Shown: positions 46,712-56,840, counted from the stretch's first letter. The stretch is 64,000 nt of DNA from Rhodobacter sp. (GCA_020250445.1 JADCEF010000008.1:1-64000); one strand, 5' to 3'. Made by a program: numbers and translations. The notes: generated by a model from the sequence alone, not told the origin.

Positions 46712-47647
46712 ATGATGCCCGCCGCCCCCTTCTTTGCCGATCTTGCCGATGGCCCGGACGGGGGGCATGCGCTTTGGCTGACGGCCGGGGACGGGGTGCG
46801 CCTGCGGGTCGCGGTCTGGCCGCAGGGCAGCAAGGGCACGGTGCTGATCCTGACCGGCCGCACGGAAAGCGTCGAAAAATACGGTCGTACCGCTGCCGAA
46901 CTGGCGCGGCGCGGTTACGCCAGCCTGGCGATTGACTGGCGTGGCCAGGGCCTTTCAGACCGGCTGACTGCAATGCCGATGGCGGGGCATGTCGCCCGGT
47001 TCAGCGACTATCAGCGCGATCTTGGCGCTGTCAGGGTGGCGCTGGATACCCTGCATCTGCCGCAGCCGCTGTTTCTGCTGGCCCATTCGATGGGTGGCAC
47101 GATTGCCCTGCGCGCCCTGATCGACGGCTTCCCGGTGCAGGCCGCCGCCTTTACCGGGCCGATGTGGGGCATCCACATCGCGCCCACGCTGCGCCCGCTG
47201 GCCTGGGCAATTGCCACTGGCGCACGCGCCGCCGGGCGCGGCCTGTCGCTTATGCCGGGGACCGGCCCGGACTGCCATCTGGTGGTGACACCCTTCGACG
47301 GCAATCTGCTGACGACGGACGCCGAAATGTACGGCTGGATGAAAAGCCATGTCCTGCGTCACCCGGAACTGGGTCTGGGCGGCCCCACCCTTCACTGGCT
47401 GCACGAGGCGCTGCTGGAGTGCCGCCGGTTGCGGGCGGCCCCGTCGCCTGCCGTGCCCGCCGTGGTGTTCCTGGGGTCAGAAGAAAGGATCGTCACCGTG
47501 AAAGAAATCTGCCGCCGCATGGGCCGCTGGCCCGGCGGCACGCTGGAGCTTGTGCCAAAGGCAGCGCATGAGGTGCTGATGGAGACGCCCGCGATCCGCG
47601 CCCGCGCCTTTGACCGGATTGCAGCCCTGTTTGACGCGCAGCGCTGA
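46712..47647 (+). CDS. Alpha/beta hydrolase (lysophospholipase-like)
   Basis: VLILTGRTESVEKYGRTAAELARRGYASLAIDWRGQGLSDR, LLAHSMGGTIALRAL. Confidence 0.92.
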   Translation: MMPAAPFFADLADGPDGGHALWLTAGDGVRLRVAVWPQGSKGTVLILTGRTESVEKYGRTAAELARRGYASLAIDWRGQGLSDRLTAMPMAGHVARFSDYQRDLGAVRVALDTLHLPQPLFLLAHSMGGTIALRALIDGFPVQAAAFTGPMWGIHIAPTLRPLAWAIATGARAAGRGLSLMPGTGPDCHLVVTPFDGNLLTTDAEMYGWMKSHVLRHPELGLGGPTLHWLHEALLECRRLRAAPSPAVPAVVFLGSEERIVTVKEICRRMGRWPGGTLELVPKAAHEVLMETPAIRARAFDRIAALFDAQR

Positions 47648-47712
47648 CAGCGCGCCGAAAGCGCATGGCCCTTTCCCGCGGGACAGGAAGATCTTCCCGA
47701 TCCTTGAAAAAT
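47648..47712 (+). repeat. Dispersed intergenic repeat, partial copy 3
   Basis: CAGCGCGCCGAAAGCGCATGGCCCTTTCCCGCGGGACAGGAAGATCTTCCCGATCC; core GGAAGATCTTCC palindrome (47686-47697). Confidence 0.45.
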
Positions 47713-48021
47713 GGAGGGGTGCCGTTCCGGGCGGACCCCGAAACGCACTGCATTTCCCCGCCCGGTCAGGGACCCCGGCGTGTTCATCACCGTCGCGCCT
47801 GCGGCCCGCGCGGGCGGCAATCGGAATATCGGCCACCCCGGTTCCATGCCCGGAGATTGCCGTGAGACCGGCAAGCGCCTGTGGCGGGACCGCCCGCCTG
47901 CGCACCGGCCGCGCCTGTGCCGGGACAGGCGCGGCCCCCAGGCCTTCGATGGTGCGGCCTGCATCGCGCGGCAGGGCAAGCGCATTATCATGCACCGGCC
48001 CTGTCACGATCGCCTGCGGCA

Positions 48022-48747
48022 TCAGAGGGGAATCCGCGTGAACCCGTCGCGCAGGGCCGTTGACCAGGCCTCGCTCATCGCCTTGAACTGCGGATCGCCC
48101 GCTTCGATCCGGCAGCGCATGGCGACACGGCACTGATCCTTTTCCACCGTCAGCAGGTCCAGAGGCATGCCGACGGACAGGTTGGAGCGCAGCGTCGAAT
48201 CCATCGACAGAAGCACGGCCTTCTGCGCGTCCGCCAGACTGGTCGAAGGCTTGACGACGCGGTCGAGAATGGGCTTGCCGTACTTGTGTTCGCCGATCTG
48301 AAGGAAGGGGGTGTCTTCGGTGGCTTCGATGAAGTTGCCTTCGGGATAGATCAGGAACATGCGCATCGCCCCGTTGCGCCGCTGGCCGGCCACGATCATC
48401 GTGGCCAGGGCACCCTGGTTCATCGGTGCCAGCTTTTCTTCGATGTCGCGGCGCACCGCCGACAGGGTGTTGCCCACCGTTTCGGCCACCTTCAGCATCG
48501 TCGGGGCCTTCATGACAGAAGTGGCTTCGGTCGCATCCGGGTCTTCGATGGCCTCGCGCAGCCGTGCCAGGGTGGTCTGCGTCACCGAAAGGCTTCCTGC
48601 GGTCAGGATGACGATCACCCTTTCGCCCGGATCCTCAAAGACGAACATCTTGCGGTAGGTCGCGATATTGTCGAGCCCCGCATTCGTGCGCGTGTCCGAC
48701 AGCAGGACCATCCCCTGGTTCAGCAGCAGTCCGACGCAATAGGTCAC
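48022..48747 (-). CDS. Anbu (ancestral beta-subunit) proteasome-type peptidase
   Basis: MTYCVGLLLNQGMVLLSDTRTNAGLDNIATYRKMFVFE - Ntn-hydrolase proteasome-type. Confidence 0.92.
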   Translation of the reverse strand: MTYCVGLLLNQGMVLLSDTRTNAGLDNIATYRKMFVFEDPGERVIVILTAGSLSVTQTTLARLREAIEDPDATEATSVMKAPTMLKVAETVGNTLSAVRRDIEEKLAPMNQGALATMIVAGQRRNGAMRMFLIYPEGNFIEATEDTPFLQIGEHKYGKPILDRVVKPSTSLADAQKAVLLSMDSTLRSNLSVGMPLDLLTVEKDQCRVAMRCRIEAGDPQFKAMSEAWSTALRDGFTRIPL

Positions 48748-48776
48748 GGTTCCATCCCCTGGCTTTGGGGCAAACC

Positions 48777-49586
48777 CTATTGCTGCACGGCCTGGACCGC
48801 AACGGCAACGTCCAGAACTTCGGCGGCCGGACCGCGGGCGGTTCCCCGGATCGGCGCCGCGTCCTGTGCATCAAGGCCGGACCCCAGCCGGATATAGCGG
48901 TCATCCGGGCAGCAGGTATTGGCCGGATCAAACCCGATCCAGCCCAGCCCCTGCACCCAGATTTCGGCCCAGGCATGGGCTGCCTCGCCCAGGCTGCCGT
49001 CGCCGCCCGACATCAGGTAGCCCGACACATAGCGTGCGGGCAGGGCGGCGTGGCGCGCTACGGCGATCAGGGCATGGGCATGGTCCTGGCAGACGCCTTC
49101 GCCCAGCGCCAGCGCTTCGGCCGCCGTCGTATGGGCCCGGGTCGCCCCGGGTTTGTAGGCAATGGCCCCGGCCACGGCGGTCGAAAGGCGGTGTGCGGCA
49201 TCCAGCGGGTCTGACGCGCCGTCGGTGCTGCGGGCCAGTTCGGCCAGGGCCGCATCAACGCGGGTCGGCGCAGTATCGTTGAGATAGGCCTCACGCGGGA
49301 TGGCTTCCCTGTGGCCCCTGAGCAGGCCGGCCAGATCCTGCGTCCTGACCGTGCCGCGGACGGTGACGGTGATCCCGCTCACCGGCCCCGGCACCGACCA
49401 GCCTTGCACCCAGTCGCCCGCCCCGTCGCGAAAGCCGCCCCCCTTCAGCCCGTCACTGACACTGACCGACCAATCAAGCGCCGTCTGTCCGTCAAAGACC
49501 GACGGCGTCAGGCGGTGGCTTTGCACCACGCCCCGCACCGGCTGGGCATAGCGGTAGCTTGTCACATGATCGACCGTCAGGATCAT
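48777..49586 (-). CDS. Transglutaminase-like family protein
   Basis: LTVDHVTSYRYAQPVRGVVQSHRLTPS, GEGVCQDHAHALIAVARHAALPARYVSGYL, HAWAEIWVQGLGWIGFDPAN. Confidence 0.95.
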   Translation of the reverse strand: MILTVDHVTSYRYAQPVRGVVQSHRLTPSVFDGQTALDWSVSVSDGLKGGGFRDGAGDWVQGWSVPGPVSGITVTVRGTVRTQDLAGLLRGHREAIPREAYLNDTAPTRVDAALAELARSTDGASDPLDAAHRLSTAVAGAIAYKPGATRAHTTAAEALALGEGVCQDHAHALIAVARHAALPARYVSGYLMSGGDGSLGEAAHAWAEIWVQGLGWIGFDPANTCCPDDRYIRLGSGLDAQDAAPIRGTARGPAAEVLDVAVAVQAVQQ

Positions 49587-50536
49587 CGCACGTCCCCGCT
49601 GAGATAGCCGTCATGCACCAGGGCCGCGACTGCGGCGATTTCGCCGATGAACCGCGTCAGAAACTCGTGCATGCCTTCGTCAAAGACGCCGTCAACGGTG
49701 CCGTCCGTCAGTTCTGCCAGAACCGCACGGGCCTTGGTCTGCGCCCTTGTGCTGCGCCCATAGCCGCGTGCCAGCCGGTCAAGATGGGTGTTCAGCCCGT
49801 CAACACAGGCAATCAGCGACCGGGGGCATTGCGGATTGAGGATCAGGAAATGGGCGATCTTGCGCGCCGTCACCTCGCCGCCATAGGCCCAATGAAAGGC
49901 GCGGTGCGCCGACATGGCGCGCAACAGCGTTGTCCACTGGTAACTGTCCAGCCCCGATCCGACATAGTCGACGCCCGGCAGCAGGACATAGTATTTCACA
50001 TCCATCAGCCGCGCCGTGTTGTCGGCCCGTTCCAGGCAATAGCCCAGATTCAGGAAATCCCAGCCGTCGTTGCGCAGAAGCGTGGCGTCGATCGCCCCGC
50101 GCAGCATCGCGGTATGGCGCATGGTCCAGTCGGTCAGCTGCGTCAGCTCCAGCTCGCTGCGCGGGCGGCGTTCAAGGCTGCGCAATTCCTGAAAGGCGGT
50201 GTTGATGGCATCCCAGACCTGCGTTGTCAGGGCGGTGCGCACGATCCGCGCGTTTTCCCGGGCGCGCAACAGGCAGGAGGCGACCGAAGACGGGTTGTCG
50301 CGGTCGAAGAACAGGTAGCTTTCGATGTTGCGCTGCACCGGATCGCCGTATTTGCGCGCAAACCCGCTGGCGGTGCCGCTGGCCTGCAGCAGGGACTCCC
50401 ATTCGCTGCGGTATCCGGTGCCCGAAGACGGCAGCAGCGCGATGCGCGATCCCACTTCCAGCAGGCGCGCCATGGTTTCGGCGCGTTCGGCATAGCGGGC
50501 GATCCAGTACAGATTGTCGGCGGTCCTGCTCAGCAT
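49583..50536 (-). CDS. Alpha-E domain protein (DUF403)
   Basis: MLSRTADNLYWIARYAERAETMARLLEV; ATGA overlap with transglutaminase. Confidence 0.95.
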   Translation of the reverse strand: MLSRTADNLYWIARYAERAETMARLLEVGSRIALLPSSGTGYRSEWESLLQASGTASGFARKYGDPVQRNIESYLFFDRDNPSSVASCLLRARENARIVRTALTTQVWDAINTAFQELRSLERRPRSELELTQLTDWTMRHTAMLRGAIDATLLRNDGWDFLNLGYCLERADNTARLMDVKYYVLLPGVDYVGSGLDSYQWTTLLRAMSAHRAFHWAYGGEVTARKIAHFLILNPQCPRSLIACVDGLNTHLDRLARGYGRSTRAQTKARAVLAELTDGTVDGVFDEGMHEFLTRFIGEIAAVAALVHDGYLSGDVR

Positions 50537-50540
50537 GGCG

Positions 50541-51932
50541 TCACTCTGCCAGCACCCAGGTGTCCTTGACCCCGCCGCCCTGCGACGAGTTCACCACCAG
50601 GCTGCCATCCTTCAGTGCCACGCGCGTCAGCCCGCCCGGCACCAGTTCGATCCGTTCGCCCACCAGACAATAGGGGCGCAGGTCGACATGGCGCGGCGCC
50701 ACGCCGTCTTCGACAAAGGTCGGCACGGTGGACAGGGCCAGCGTGGGCTGGGCGATGTAGTTGCCGGGGTCGGCCCTGATGCGCGCGGCAAAGCCCGCAA
50801 TCTGTTCGGCGGTGGACCCGGGGCCAATGAGCATGCCGTAACCGCCCGAGCCATGCACCTCTTTCACCACCAGTTCACCCAGGTTTTCCAGCACATAGGC
50901 GCAGTCATCCGCCTTGCCGCATTGCCAGGTCGGCACATTCTGCAGGATCGGCTCTTCGCCCAGGTAGAAGCGGATCATGTCGGGGACATGGGTGTAAACC
51001 GCCTTGTCATCCGCCACGCCGGCCCCCGGTGCCGAACAGATGCTGACCCCGCCCGAACGGTAGACATCCATCAGCCCCGGAATGCCAAGCATGGAATCGG
51101 GGCGGAAACACAGCGGGTCGATGAAGGCATCGTCGATCCGCCGGTAGATCACATCGACCCTGCGCGGACCTTCGGTGGTGCGCATCCAGACGAATTCACC
51201 TTCGACAAACAGGTCCTGCCCTTCGACCAGTTCCACGCCCATAAGATCGGCCAGAAAGGAATGCTCGTAATAGGCGCTGTTGAAATGGCCCGGCGTCAGG
51301 ATGACGACCGTCGGCTCGGTGTCGCATTTCACCGGTGCCACGCTGGCCAGGGTGCGGCGCAGCAGCTGCGGATAGCTGTCCACCGGTTCGATCCGGTTTT
51401 CGCGGAACAGGCCGGGGAACATGCGCATCATGATTTCCCGGTTTTCCAGCATGTAGCTGACCCCGCTGGGCGTGCGGCAGTTGTCTTCCAGCACAAAGAA
51501 GTCATCCGGGCCGGTGCGCACCAGGTCCACGCCCACGATATGGCTGTAGACCCCCTTCGGCGGGACAAAGCCCGCCACGGCCTTTTCATAGGCTTCGTTC
51601 CGGTAGACAAGGTGCGCGGGAATGCGGCCTGCCCGCACAATCTCTCCGCGCCCGTAGACATCGACCAGAAAGGCGTTCAGCGCGCGGGCACGCTGCTTGA
51701 TCCCGCGTTCCAGCCGGGCCCATTCGGCCCCGGTGAAGACACGGGGGAACATGTCGAAGGGGATCAGCCGGTCCGGATCGCCGCCCTCGCCGTAAACGGC
51801 AAAGGTGATGCCGATGCGCCGGAACAGCGCTTCGGCCTCGGCCTGCTTCATCTGCCGCAATTCGGCCGGCATCGCCTTTGTCCAGTCTTCCAGCCGGGCA
51901 TAGGGGGGGCGCACGGTGCCGTTGTGATACAT
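50541..51932 (-). CDS. Circularly permuted type 2 ATP-grasp protein
   Basis: LVYRNEAY, GVDLVRTGPDDFFVLEDNCRTPSGVSYMLENR, ELVVKEVHGSGGYGMLIGP; start uncertain (upstream GTG/TTG, VVISSFNEMYHNG, possible). Confidence 0.93.
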   Translation of the reverse strand: MYHNGTVRPPYARLEDWTKAMPAELRQMKQAEAEALFRRIGITFAVYGEGGDPDRLIPFDMFPRVFTGAEWARLERGIKQRARALNAFLVDVYGRGEIVRAGRIPAHLVYRNEAYEKAVAGFVPPKGVYSHIVGVDLVRTGPDDFFVLEDNCRTPSGVSYMLENREIMMRMFPGLFRENRIEPVDSYPQLLRRTLASVAPVKCDTEPTVVILTPGHFNSAYYEHSFLADLMGVELVEGQDLFVEGEFVWMRTTEGPRRVDVIYRRIDDAFIDPLCFRPDSMLGIPGLMDVYRSGGVSICSAPGAGVADDKAVYTHVPDMIRFYLGEEPILQNVPTWQCGKADDCAYVLENLGELVVKEVHGSGGYGMLIGPGSTAEQIAGFAARIRADPGNYIAQPTLALSTVPTFVEDGVAPRHVDLRPYCLVGERIELVPGGLTRVALKDGSLVVNSSQGGGVKDTWVLAE

Positions 51933-52115
51933 CTCGTTGAAACTGCTGATCACAACAAGGGGCTCCCCGTCACGCGGCCTGAGGGCACTTAAACAGCGGG
52001 CTTCACCCGGGGGAAGCCCTGCCGTCTGTTTCCGGGCAGGGACGATGGGCCTGTGCCCGATATTTGGGCGCATCGGTCCCGTGACCTTGGCCCGCCGGCG
52101 CGCTAGCTTGGCTGC

Positions 52116-53153
52116 ATGGCGCGTGCACCCGTCCTGACCTTTACCGACCGGGGCATCTTCTGCCCCGCCGGCGGTTTCCACATTGATCCCTGGCGCCCGG
52201 TGGACCGCGCCCTGATCACACACGGGCATTCCGACCATGCCCGCCCCGGACATGGCCGCTATCTGTGCACCCGCCAGGCCGCGCCGGTGATCCGCCACCG
52301 CCTTGGGCCGGTCCGGCTGGAGACGATCGCCTATGGCGAGACCCGCCGGATCGGCGGGGTCACCGTTTCGTTCCATCCGGCGGGGCATGTTCCGGGGTCG
52401 GCACAGATCCGGGTGGAACAGGACGGCGAGGTCTGGGTGGCCTCGGGGGATTACAAGGTCTGCGCCGACGGGCTTTGCGAACCCTTTGAGCCGGTGGCCT
52501 GCCACACGTTCATCAGCGAATGCACCTTTGGCCTGCCGGTATTCCGCTGGGAACCGCAGGAGGAGGTCCTGGCGCGGATCAACCGCTGGTGGGCCGCCAA
52601 CGCCGCCGAAGGGCGCATCTCGATCCTGGGTGCCTATGCCCTGGGCAAGGCGCAGCGCATCCTGTCGGGTCTGGACACCGGGATCGGCCCGATCCTGACC
52701 CATGGGGCAGTCGAAACCACGACCGAAATCCTGCGGAGCCAGGGCTACGTCTTGCCCGCAACCGTCGCCGTGACAGCCGGGGTCAGCGCAAAGTCACATC
52801 CGCGCGCCATCGTGATCGCCCCGCCTTCGGCACAGGCCACGCCCTGGGCGGCCCGGTTCGGCCCCACCGCCGCTGCCGCCTTCGCCTCGGGCTGGATGCG
52901 CCTGCGCGGGGTGCGCCGCAGGCGGGGGGCCGAAACCGGGTTCGTGCTGTCGGATCATGCCGACTGGCCCGGGCTGAACGCCGCGATCCGTGAAACAGGG
53001 GCCGAGCGGGTCTTTGTCACCCATGGCTACACTGCCGTCTTCCGCCGCTGGCTGGAAAGCCAGGGCTATGACGCGGGCATCGTGCAGACCGAATACCAAG
53101 GTGACGGCATTGACAGCGCACAGCCCGAAACCGAAGGGGATGCGCCCGAATGA
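52116..53153 (+). CDS. Ligase-associated DNA exonuclease (metallo-beta-lactamase fold)
   Basis: ALITHGHSDHARPGHGRYL, FHPAGHVPGSAQIRV, HTFISECTFGLPVFRW. Confidence 0.92.
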   Translation: MARAPVLTFTDRGIFCPAGGFHIDPWRPVDRALITHGHSDHARPGHGRYLCTRQAAPVIRHRLGPVRLETIAYGETRRIGGVTVSFHPAGHVPGSAQIRVEQDGEVWVASGDYKVCADGLCEPFEPVACHTFISECTFGLPVFRWEPQEEVLARINRWWAANAAEGRISILGAYALGKAQRILSGLDTGIGPILTHGAVETTTEILRSQGYVLPATVAVTAGVSAKSHPRAIVIAPPSAQATPWAARFGPTAAAAFASGWMRLRGVRRRRGAETGFVLSDHADWPGLNAAIRETGAERVFVTHGYTAVFRRWLESQGYDAGIVQTEYQGDGIDSAQPETEGDAPE

Positions 53154-53296
53154 AACACCCTGACCATGACCTGTTCGGGAATATCCCCGGGGGGGACGAG
53201 CGGTCGGAATCCCCCACCTGGCGCGTCCGGGCGAAAAGCGCCCGGCCCGTGGCCGGGCCGGGGGGGCAGACAGAACCCCGCCGGGGCCGGTCATGA
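53150..53296 (+). CDS. Possible 48-aa ORF bridging exonuclease and ligase genes
   Basis: MKHPDHDLFGNIPGGDERSESPTWRVRAKSARPVAGPGGQTEPRRGRS*; ATGA overlap at both ends, but contains a repetitive GC-rich motif. Confidence 0.25.
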   Translation: MKHPDHDLFGNIPGGDERSESPTWRVRAKSARPVAGPGGQTEPRRGRS

Positions 53297-54918
53297 ACCG
53301 CTTTGCCCGCCTCTTCGCGGCCCTCGACGGCACCACGAAGACCACGGCCAAGACCGCAGCCCTTGCCGCCTATTTTCGGGACGCCCCGGAAGAGGATCGT
53401 CTATGGACCATCGCCCTGCTGTCGGGCCGCCGGCCGAAACGCGCCGTTACCGCCACCGAACTGCGGGAATGGGCGGCAGGGGCGGCGGATTTGCCGCATT
53501 GGCTGTTTGAAGAGGCCTATTCGGTGACCGGCGATCTGGCTGAAACCATCGCGCTGGTCCTGCCGCCGCCGACGCGCGACAGCGCCGAGACGCTGGGCGG
53601 CCATATGCGCGCGCTGGTCGCGCTGGTCGGCCGCCCGGCCCCGCAGCGGCAGGCCGCGATCCTTGCGGCCTGGGACAGCCTGGGGCCGGACGAGCGGTTC
53701 CTGTTCAACAAGCTGATCACCGGCGGCTTCCGCATGGGGGTCAGCCAGGGGCTGATGACGCGGGCCCTGGCACAGGCCACGGGCCTGGAAGAGGCCACCC
53801 TGGCGCATCGCCTGATGGGCGACTGGACACCGGCAGGCACAAGTTACGCCACGCTGATCGGGTCGGACGATCCGGCGGCGGCGGGCAGGCGGCCGTATCC
53901 CTTTGCGCTGGCATCGCCTTTGGAAGACCCGCCCGAAGCGCTTGGCGACCCGGCAGACTGGCTGGCGGAATGGAAATGGGACGGAATCCGCGGCCAGCTC
54001 ATCCATCGCCCCGGTGCCTTTGCCCTGTGGTCGCGCGGCGAGGATCTGATCACGGACCGCTTTCCGGAATTTGCGCTGCTGGCAAATCTTCTGCCGCCCG
54101 GCACGGTGATCGACGGCGAGGTCGTGGCCTGGGGCGGCGACACCCCGCTGCCCTTTGCAGACCTGCAAAAGCGGATCGGACGCAAATCGGTCCCGAAAAG
54201 GCTGCTGGCCGAAGCCCCGGCGCGGCTTTTGGCCTATGATCTGCTGGAAGAAGGCGGGCAGGACCTGCGCAGCGCGCCGCTTGGCCTGCGCCGTGCCCGG
54301 CTGGAACAGCTTGTGGGTGCCTTGCCCGCCGGGGGGCTGCTGGGCCTGTCGCCAGCCCTGCCGGTCACCGGCTGGGCGGCGCTGGCAAGTCTGCGCGCCA
54401 TGGCGCGGGGGGCAGCGGCAGAGGGGCTGATGCTCAAGCGGCTGTCCTCGGCCTATCATGTCGGGCGCAAGCGGGGCGACTGGTGGAAATGGAAGCTCGA
54501 TCCCTTCACCGTCGATGCCGTGATGATCTATGCCCAGGCCGGACATGGCAGGCGCGCAACGCTTTATACCGATTTCACCTTCGCGGTGCGGGACGGCGAC
54601 GATCTGGTCCCCTTTGCCAAGGCCTATTCCGGCCTGACCGATGACGAATTCCGCAGGATCACCGACTGGGTGCGCAGGCACACGCTGGAACGGTTCGGCC
54701 CGGTGCGCCGGGTGGTGCCGGAACTGGTGTTCGAGATCGCCTTTGAAGGCATTCAGGCCAGTCCCCGGCACAGATCCGGCATTGCCTTGCGCTTTCCGCG
54801 CATGCTGCGCTGGCGCCAGGACAAGACAGTGGCCGAGATTGACACGATCCAGACGCTGCGCGTGCTGCTGGCCGGGCAGCGGGGGTTTTGCACCCCCGCC
54901 CCCCCGGAAGAAATCTGA
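53293..54918 (+). CDS. ATP-dependent DNA ligase
   Basis: WKWDGIRGQLIHR (adenylation lysine motif EWKWDGIR), DGEVVAW, EGLMLKRLSSAYHVGRKRGDWWKWK. Confidence 0.95.
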   Translation: MNRFARLFAALDGTTKTTAKTAALAAYFRDAPEEDRLWTIALLSGRRPKRAVTATELREWAAGAADLPHWLFEEAYSVTGDLAETIALVLPPPTRDSAETLGGHMRALVALVGRPAPQRQAAILAAWDSLGPDERFLFNKLITGGFRMGVSQGLMTRALAQATGLEEATLAHRLMGDWTPAGTSYATLIGSDDPAAAGRRPYPFALASPLEDPPEALGDPADWLAEWKWDGIRGQLIHRPGAFALWSRGEDLITDRFPEFALLANLLPPGTVIDGEVVAWGGDTPLPFADLQKRIGRKSVPKRLLAEAPARLLAYDLLEEGGQDLRSAPLGLRRARLEQLVGALPAGGLLGLSPALPVTGWAALASLRAMARGAAAEGLMLKRLSSAYHVGRKRGDWWKWKLDPFTVDAVMIYAQAGHGRRATLYTDFTFAVRDGDDLVPFAKAYSGLTDDEFRRITDWVRRHTLERFGPVRRVVPELVFEIAFEGIQASPRHRSGIALRFPRMLRWRQDKTVAEIDTIQTLRVLLAGQRGFCTPAPPEEI

Positions 54919-55003
54919 GAACAGGTCATGGAATGGGGCGGGATGGCTTGCGCTTGCCCCTGCCCGAGACCTACATCGGATGCACCACAGCAAGAGGTTT
55001 CCC

Positions 55004-56830
55004 ATGACGCTGCCCCTTTCCCGCCCTGTCTTTGATGCCAATGCCGCCTCGGGCGGTCTGGGCAACCTGCCGGACTGGGACCTTTCGGATCTGTACCCGG
55101 CACCCGACGCGCCCGAGGTTTCGCGCGACATGGCCTGGCTGGGCACGGCCTGCACCGGTTTTGCCGCCCGCTACGAAGGCAAGCTGGCAACGCTGGATGC
55201 CGCCGCGATGCTGGACTGCGTGAAGGCCTATGAGGCGATCGACATCGTCGCTGGCCGGCTGATGTCCTTTGCCGGGCTGCGCTATTACCAGAACACCACG
55301 GATAGCGACCGCGCCAAGTTCATGGCCGATACGCAGGACAAGGTGACAGACCACACCACCGCGCTGGTGTTCTTCAGCCTCGAGGTCAACCGCCTGGACG
55401 AAGACCGGCTTGCGCACCTGATGGCCGGGAATGCCGATCTGGCACGCTACAAGCCGGTGTTCGACCGGCTGCGGGCGATGCGGCCCTATCAGCTGTCGGA
55501 CGAGCTGGAGAAATTCCTGCACGATCAGTCAACGGTGGGTGCTGCGGCCTGGAACCGGCTGTTTGACGAAACGATGGCCGGACTGATGTTCGATGTCGCG
55601 GCCGAGGCGGAGCCGCTCAACCTGGAAGCCACGCTGAACCTGCTGACCGATGCCGATCGCAGCAGACGCGAGGCGGCGGCGCGGGCGCTGGCCGCCGTCT
55701 TTGACAGGAACATCAAGCTTTTCGCCCGGGTACACAACACTTTGGCCAAGGAAAAGGAGATTTCCGACCGCTGGCGCAAGATGCCGACCCCGCAGACGGG
55801 GCGGCACCTGTCGAACCATGTCGAGCCGGAGGTGGTCGAGGCCTTGCGCAATGCCGTGGTCGCCGCCTACCCCAGGCTGTCGCACCGCTACTACCGCTTG
55901 AAGGCAAAATGGTTGGGGCTGGACAGGCTGCAGGTGTGGGACCGCAATGCACCGCTGCCCATCGAGGTGCCAAGGACCGTGGACTGGGCCGAGGCGACCG
56001 ACACGGTGCTGGCGGCCTATGGTGCCTTCTCGCCCCGGATGGCCGAACTGGCGCAGCCCTTTTTCACCAGGGGCTGGATCGACGCGGGCGTCAAACCCGG
56101 CAAGGCCCCCGGTGCCTTCGCCCACCCGACGGTCACGACGGTGCATCCCTATGTGATGCTCAACTACCTGGGCAAGCCGCGCGATGTGATGACGCTGGCG
56201 CATGAGCTGGGTCACGGCGTGCATCAGGTGCTGGCGGCGGGCCAGGGCGAACTTCTGTCCTTCACCCCCCTGACGCTTGCGGAAACTGCCAGCGTCTTTG
56301 GGGAAATGCTGACCTTCCGCAAGCTGCTGGATGCTGCCGGGACCCCTGCCGAACGCAAGACCCTGCTGGCCGGCAAGGTCGAGGACATGATCAACACCGT
56401 GGTCCGGCAGATTGCGTTCTATGATTTCGAATGCAAGCTGCATGCCGCCCGCCGCGAGGGCGAGCTGACCCCCGATGACATCAACGCGCTGTGGATGAGC
56501 GTGCAGGCCGAAAGCCTGGGCGATGCCTTCGAATTCATGGACGGCTACGAAACCTTCTGGGCCTATATCCCGCATTTCGTGCATTCACCCTTCTACGTCT
56601 ATGCCTATGCCTTTGGCGACGGGCTGGTGAACGCACTTTATGCCGTCTATGCCGATGGCAAGCCCGGTTTTGAAGAGATGTATTTCGACATGCTGAAGGC
56701 CGGCGGATCAAAGCACCACAAGGACCTTCTGGCACCGTTCGGGCTGGACGCGAGCGACCCGGAATTCTGGGACAGGGGCCTGAGCATGATCGCCGGTTTC
56801 ATCGACGAACTTGAAGCGATGGAAGACTGA
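55004..56830 (+). CDS. M3 family oligoendopeptidase (PepF type)
   Basis: TLAHELGHGVHQVLA (HELGH zinc motif), ETASVFGEML. Confidence 0.96.
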   Translation: MTLPLSRPVFDANAASGGLGNLPDWDLSDLYPAPDAPEVSRDMAWLGTACTGFAARYEGKLATLDAAAMLDCVKAYEAIDIVAGRLMSFAGLRYYQNTTDSDRAKFMADTQDKVTDHTTALVFFSLEVNRLDEDRLAHLMAGNADLARYKPVFDRLRAMRPYQLSDELEKFLHDQSTVGAAAWNRLFDETMAGLMFDVAAEAEPLNLEATLNLLTDADRSRREAAARALAAVFDRNIKLFARVHNTLAKEKEISDRWRKMPTPQTGRHLSNHVEPEVVEALRNAVVAAYPRLSHRYYRLKAKWLGLDRLQVWDRNAPLPIEVPRTVDWAEATDTVLAAYGAFSPRMAELAQPFFTRGWIDAGVKPGKAPGAFAHPTVTTVHPYVMLNYLGKPRDVMTLAHELGHGVHQVLAAGQGELLSFTPLTLAETASVFGEMLTFRKLLDAAGTPAERKTLLAGKVEDMINTVVRQIAFYDFECKLHAARREGELTPDDINALWMSVQAESLGDAFEFMDGYETFWAYIPHFVHSPFYVYAYAFGDGLVNALYAVYADGKPGFEEMYFDMLKAGGSKHHKDLLAPFGLDASDPEFWDRGLSMIAGFIDELEAMED

Positions 56831-56840
56831 GCACGCCACA

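Noticed and set aside
47711-48136. 141-aa ORF after the alpha/beta hydrolase
   Set aside because: No family resemblance; starts within the dispersed repeat and runs antisense into the Anbu gene.
50541-52703. Extended 720-aa version of the ATP-grasp ORF
   Set aside because: The N-terminal extension overlaps the exonuclease gene antisense; homology-like sequence starts near MYHNGTVRPPY.
53401-55155. 584-aa minus-strand ORF
   Set aside because: Antisense to DNA ligase and pepF; no recognisable motifs.
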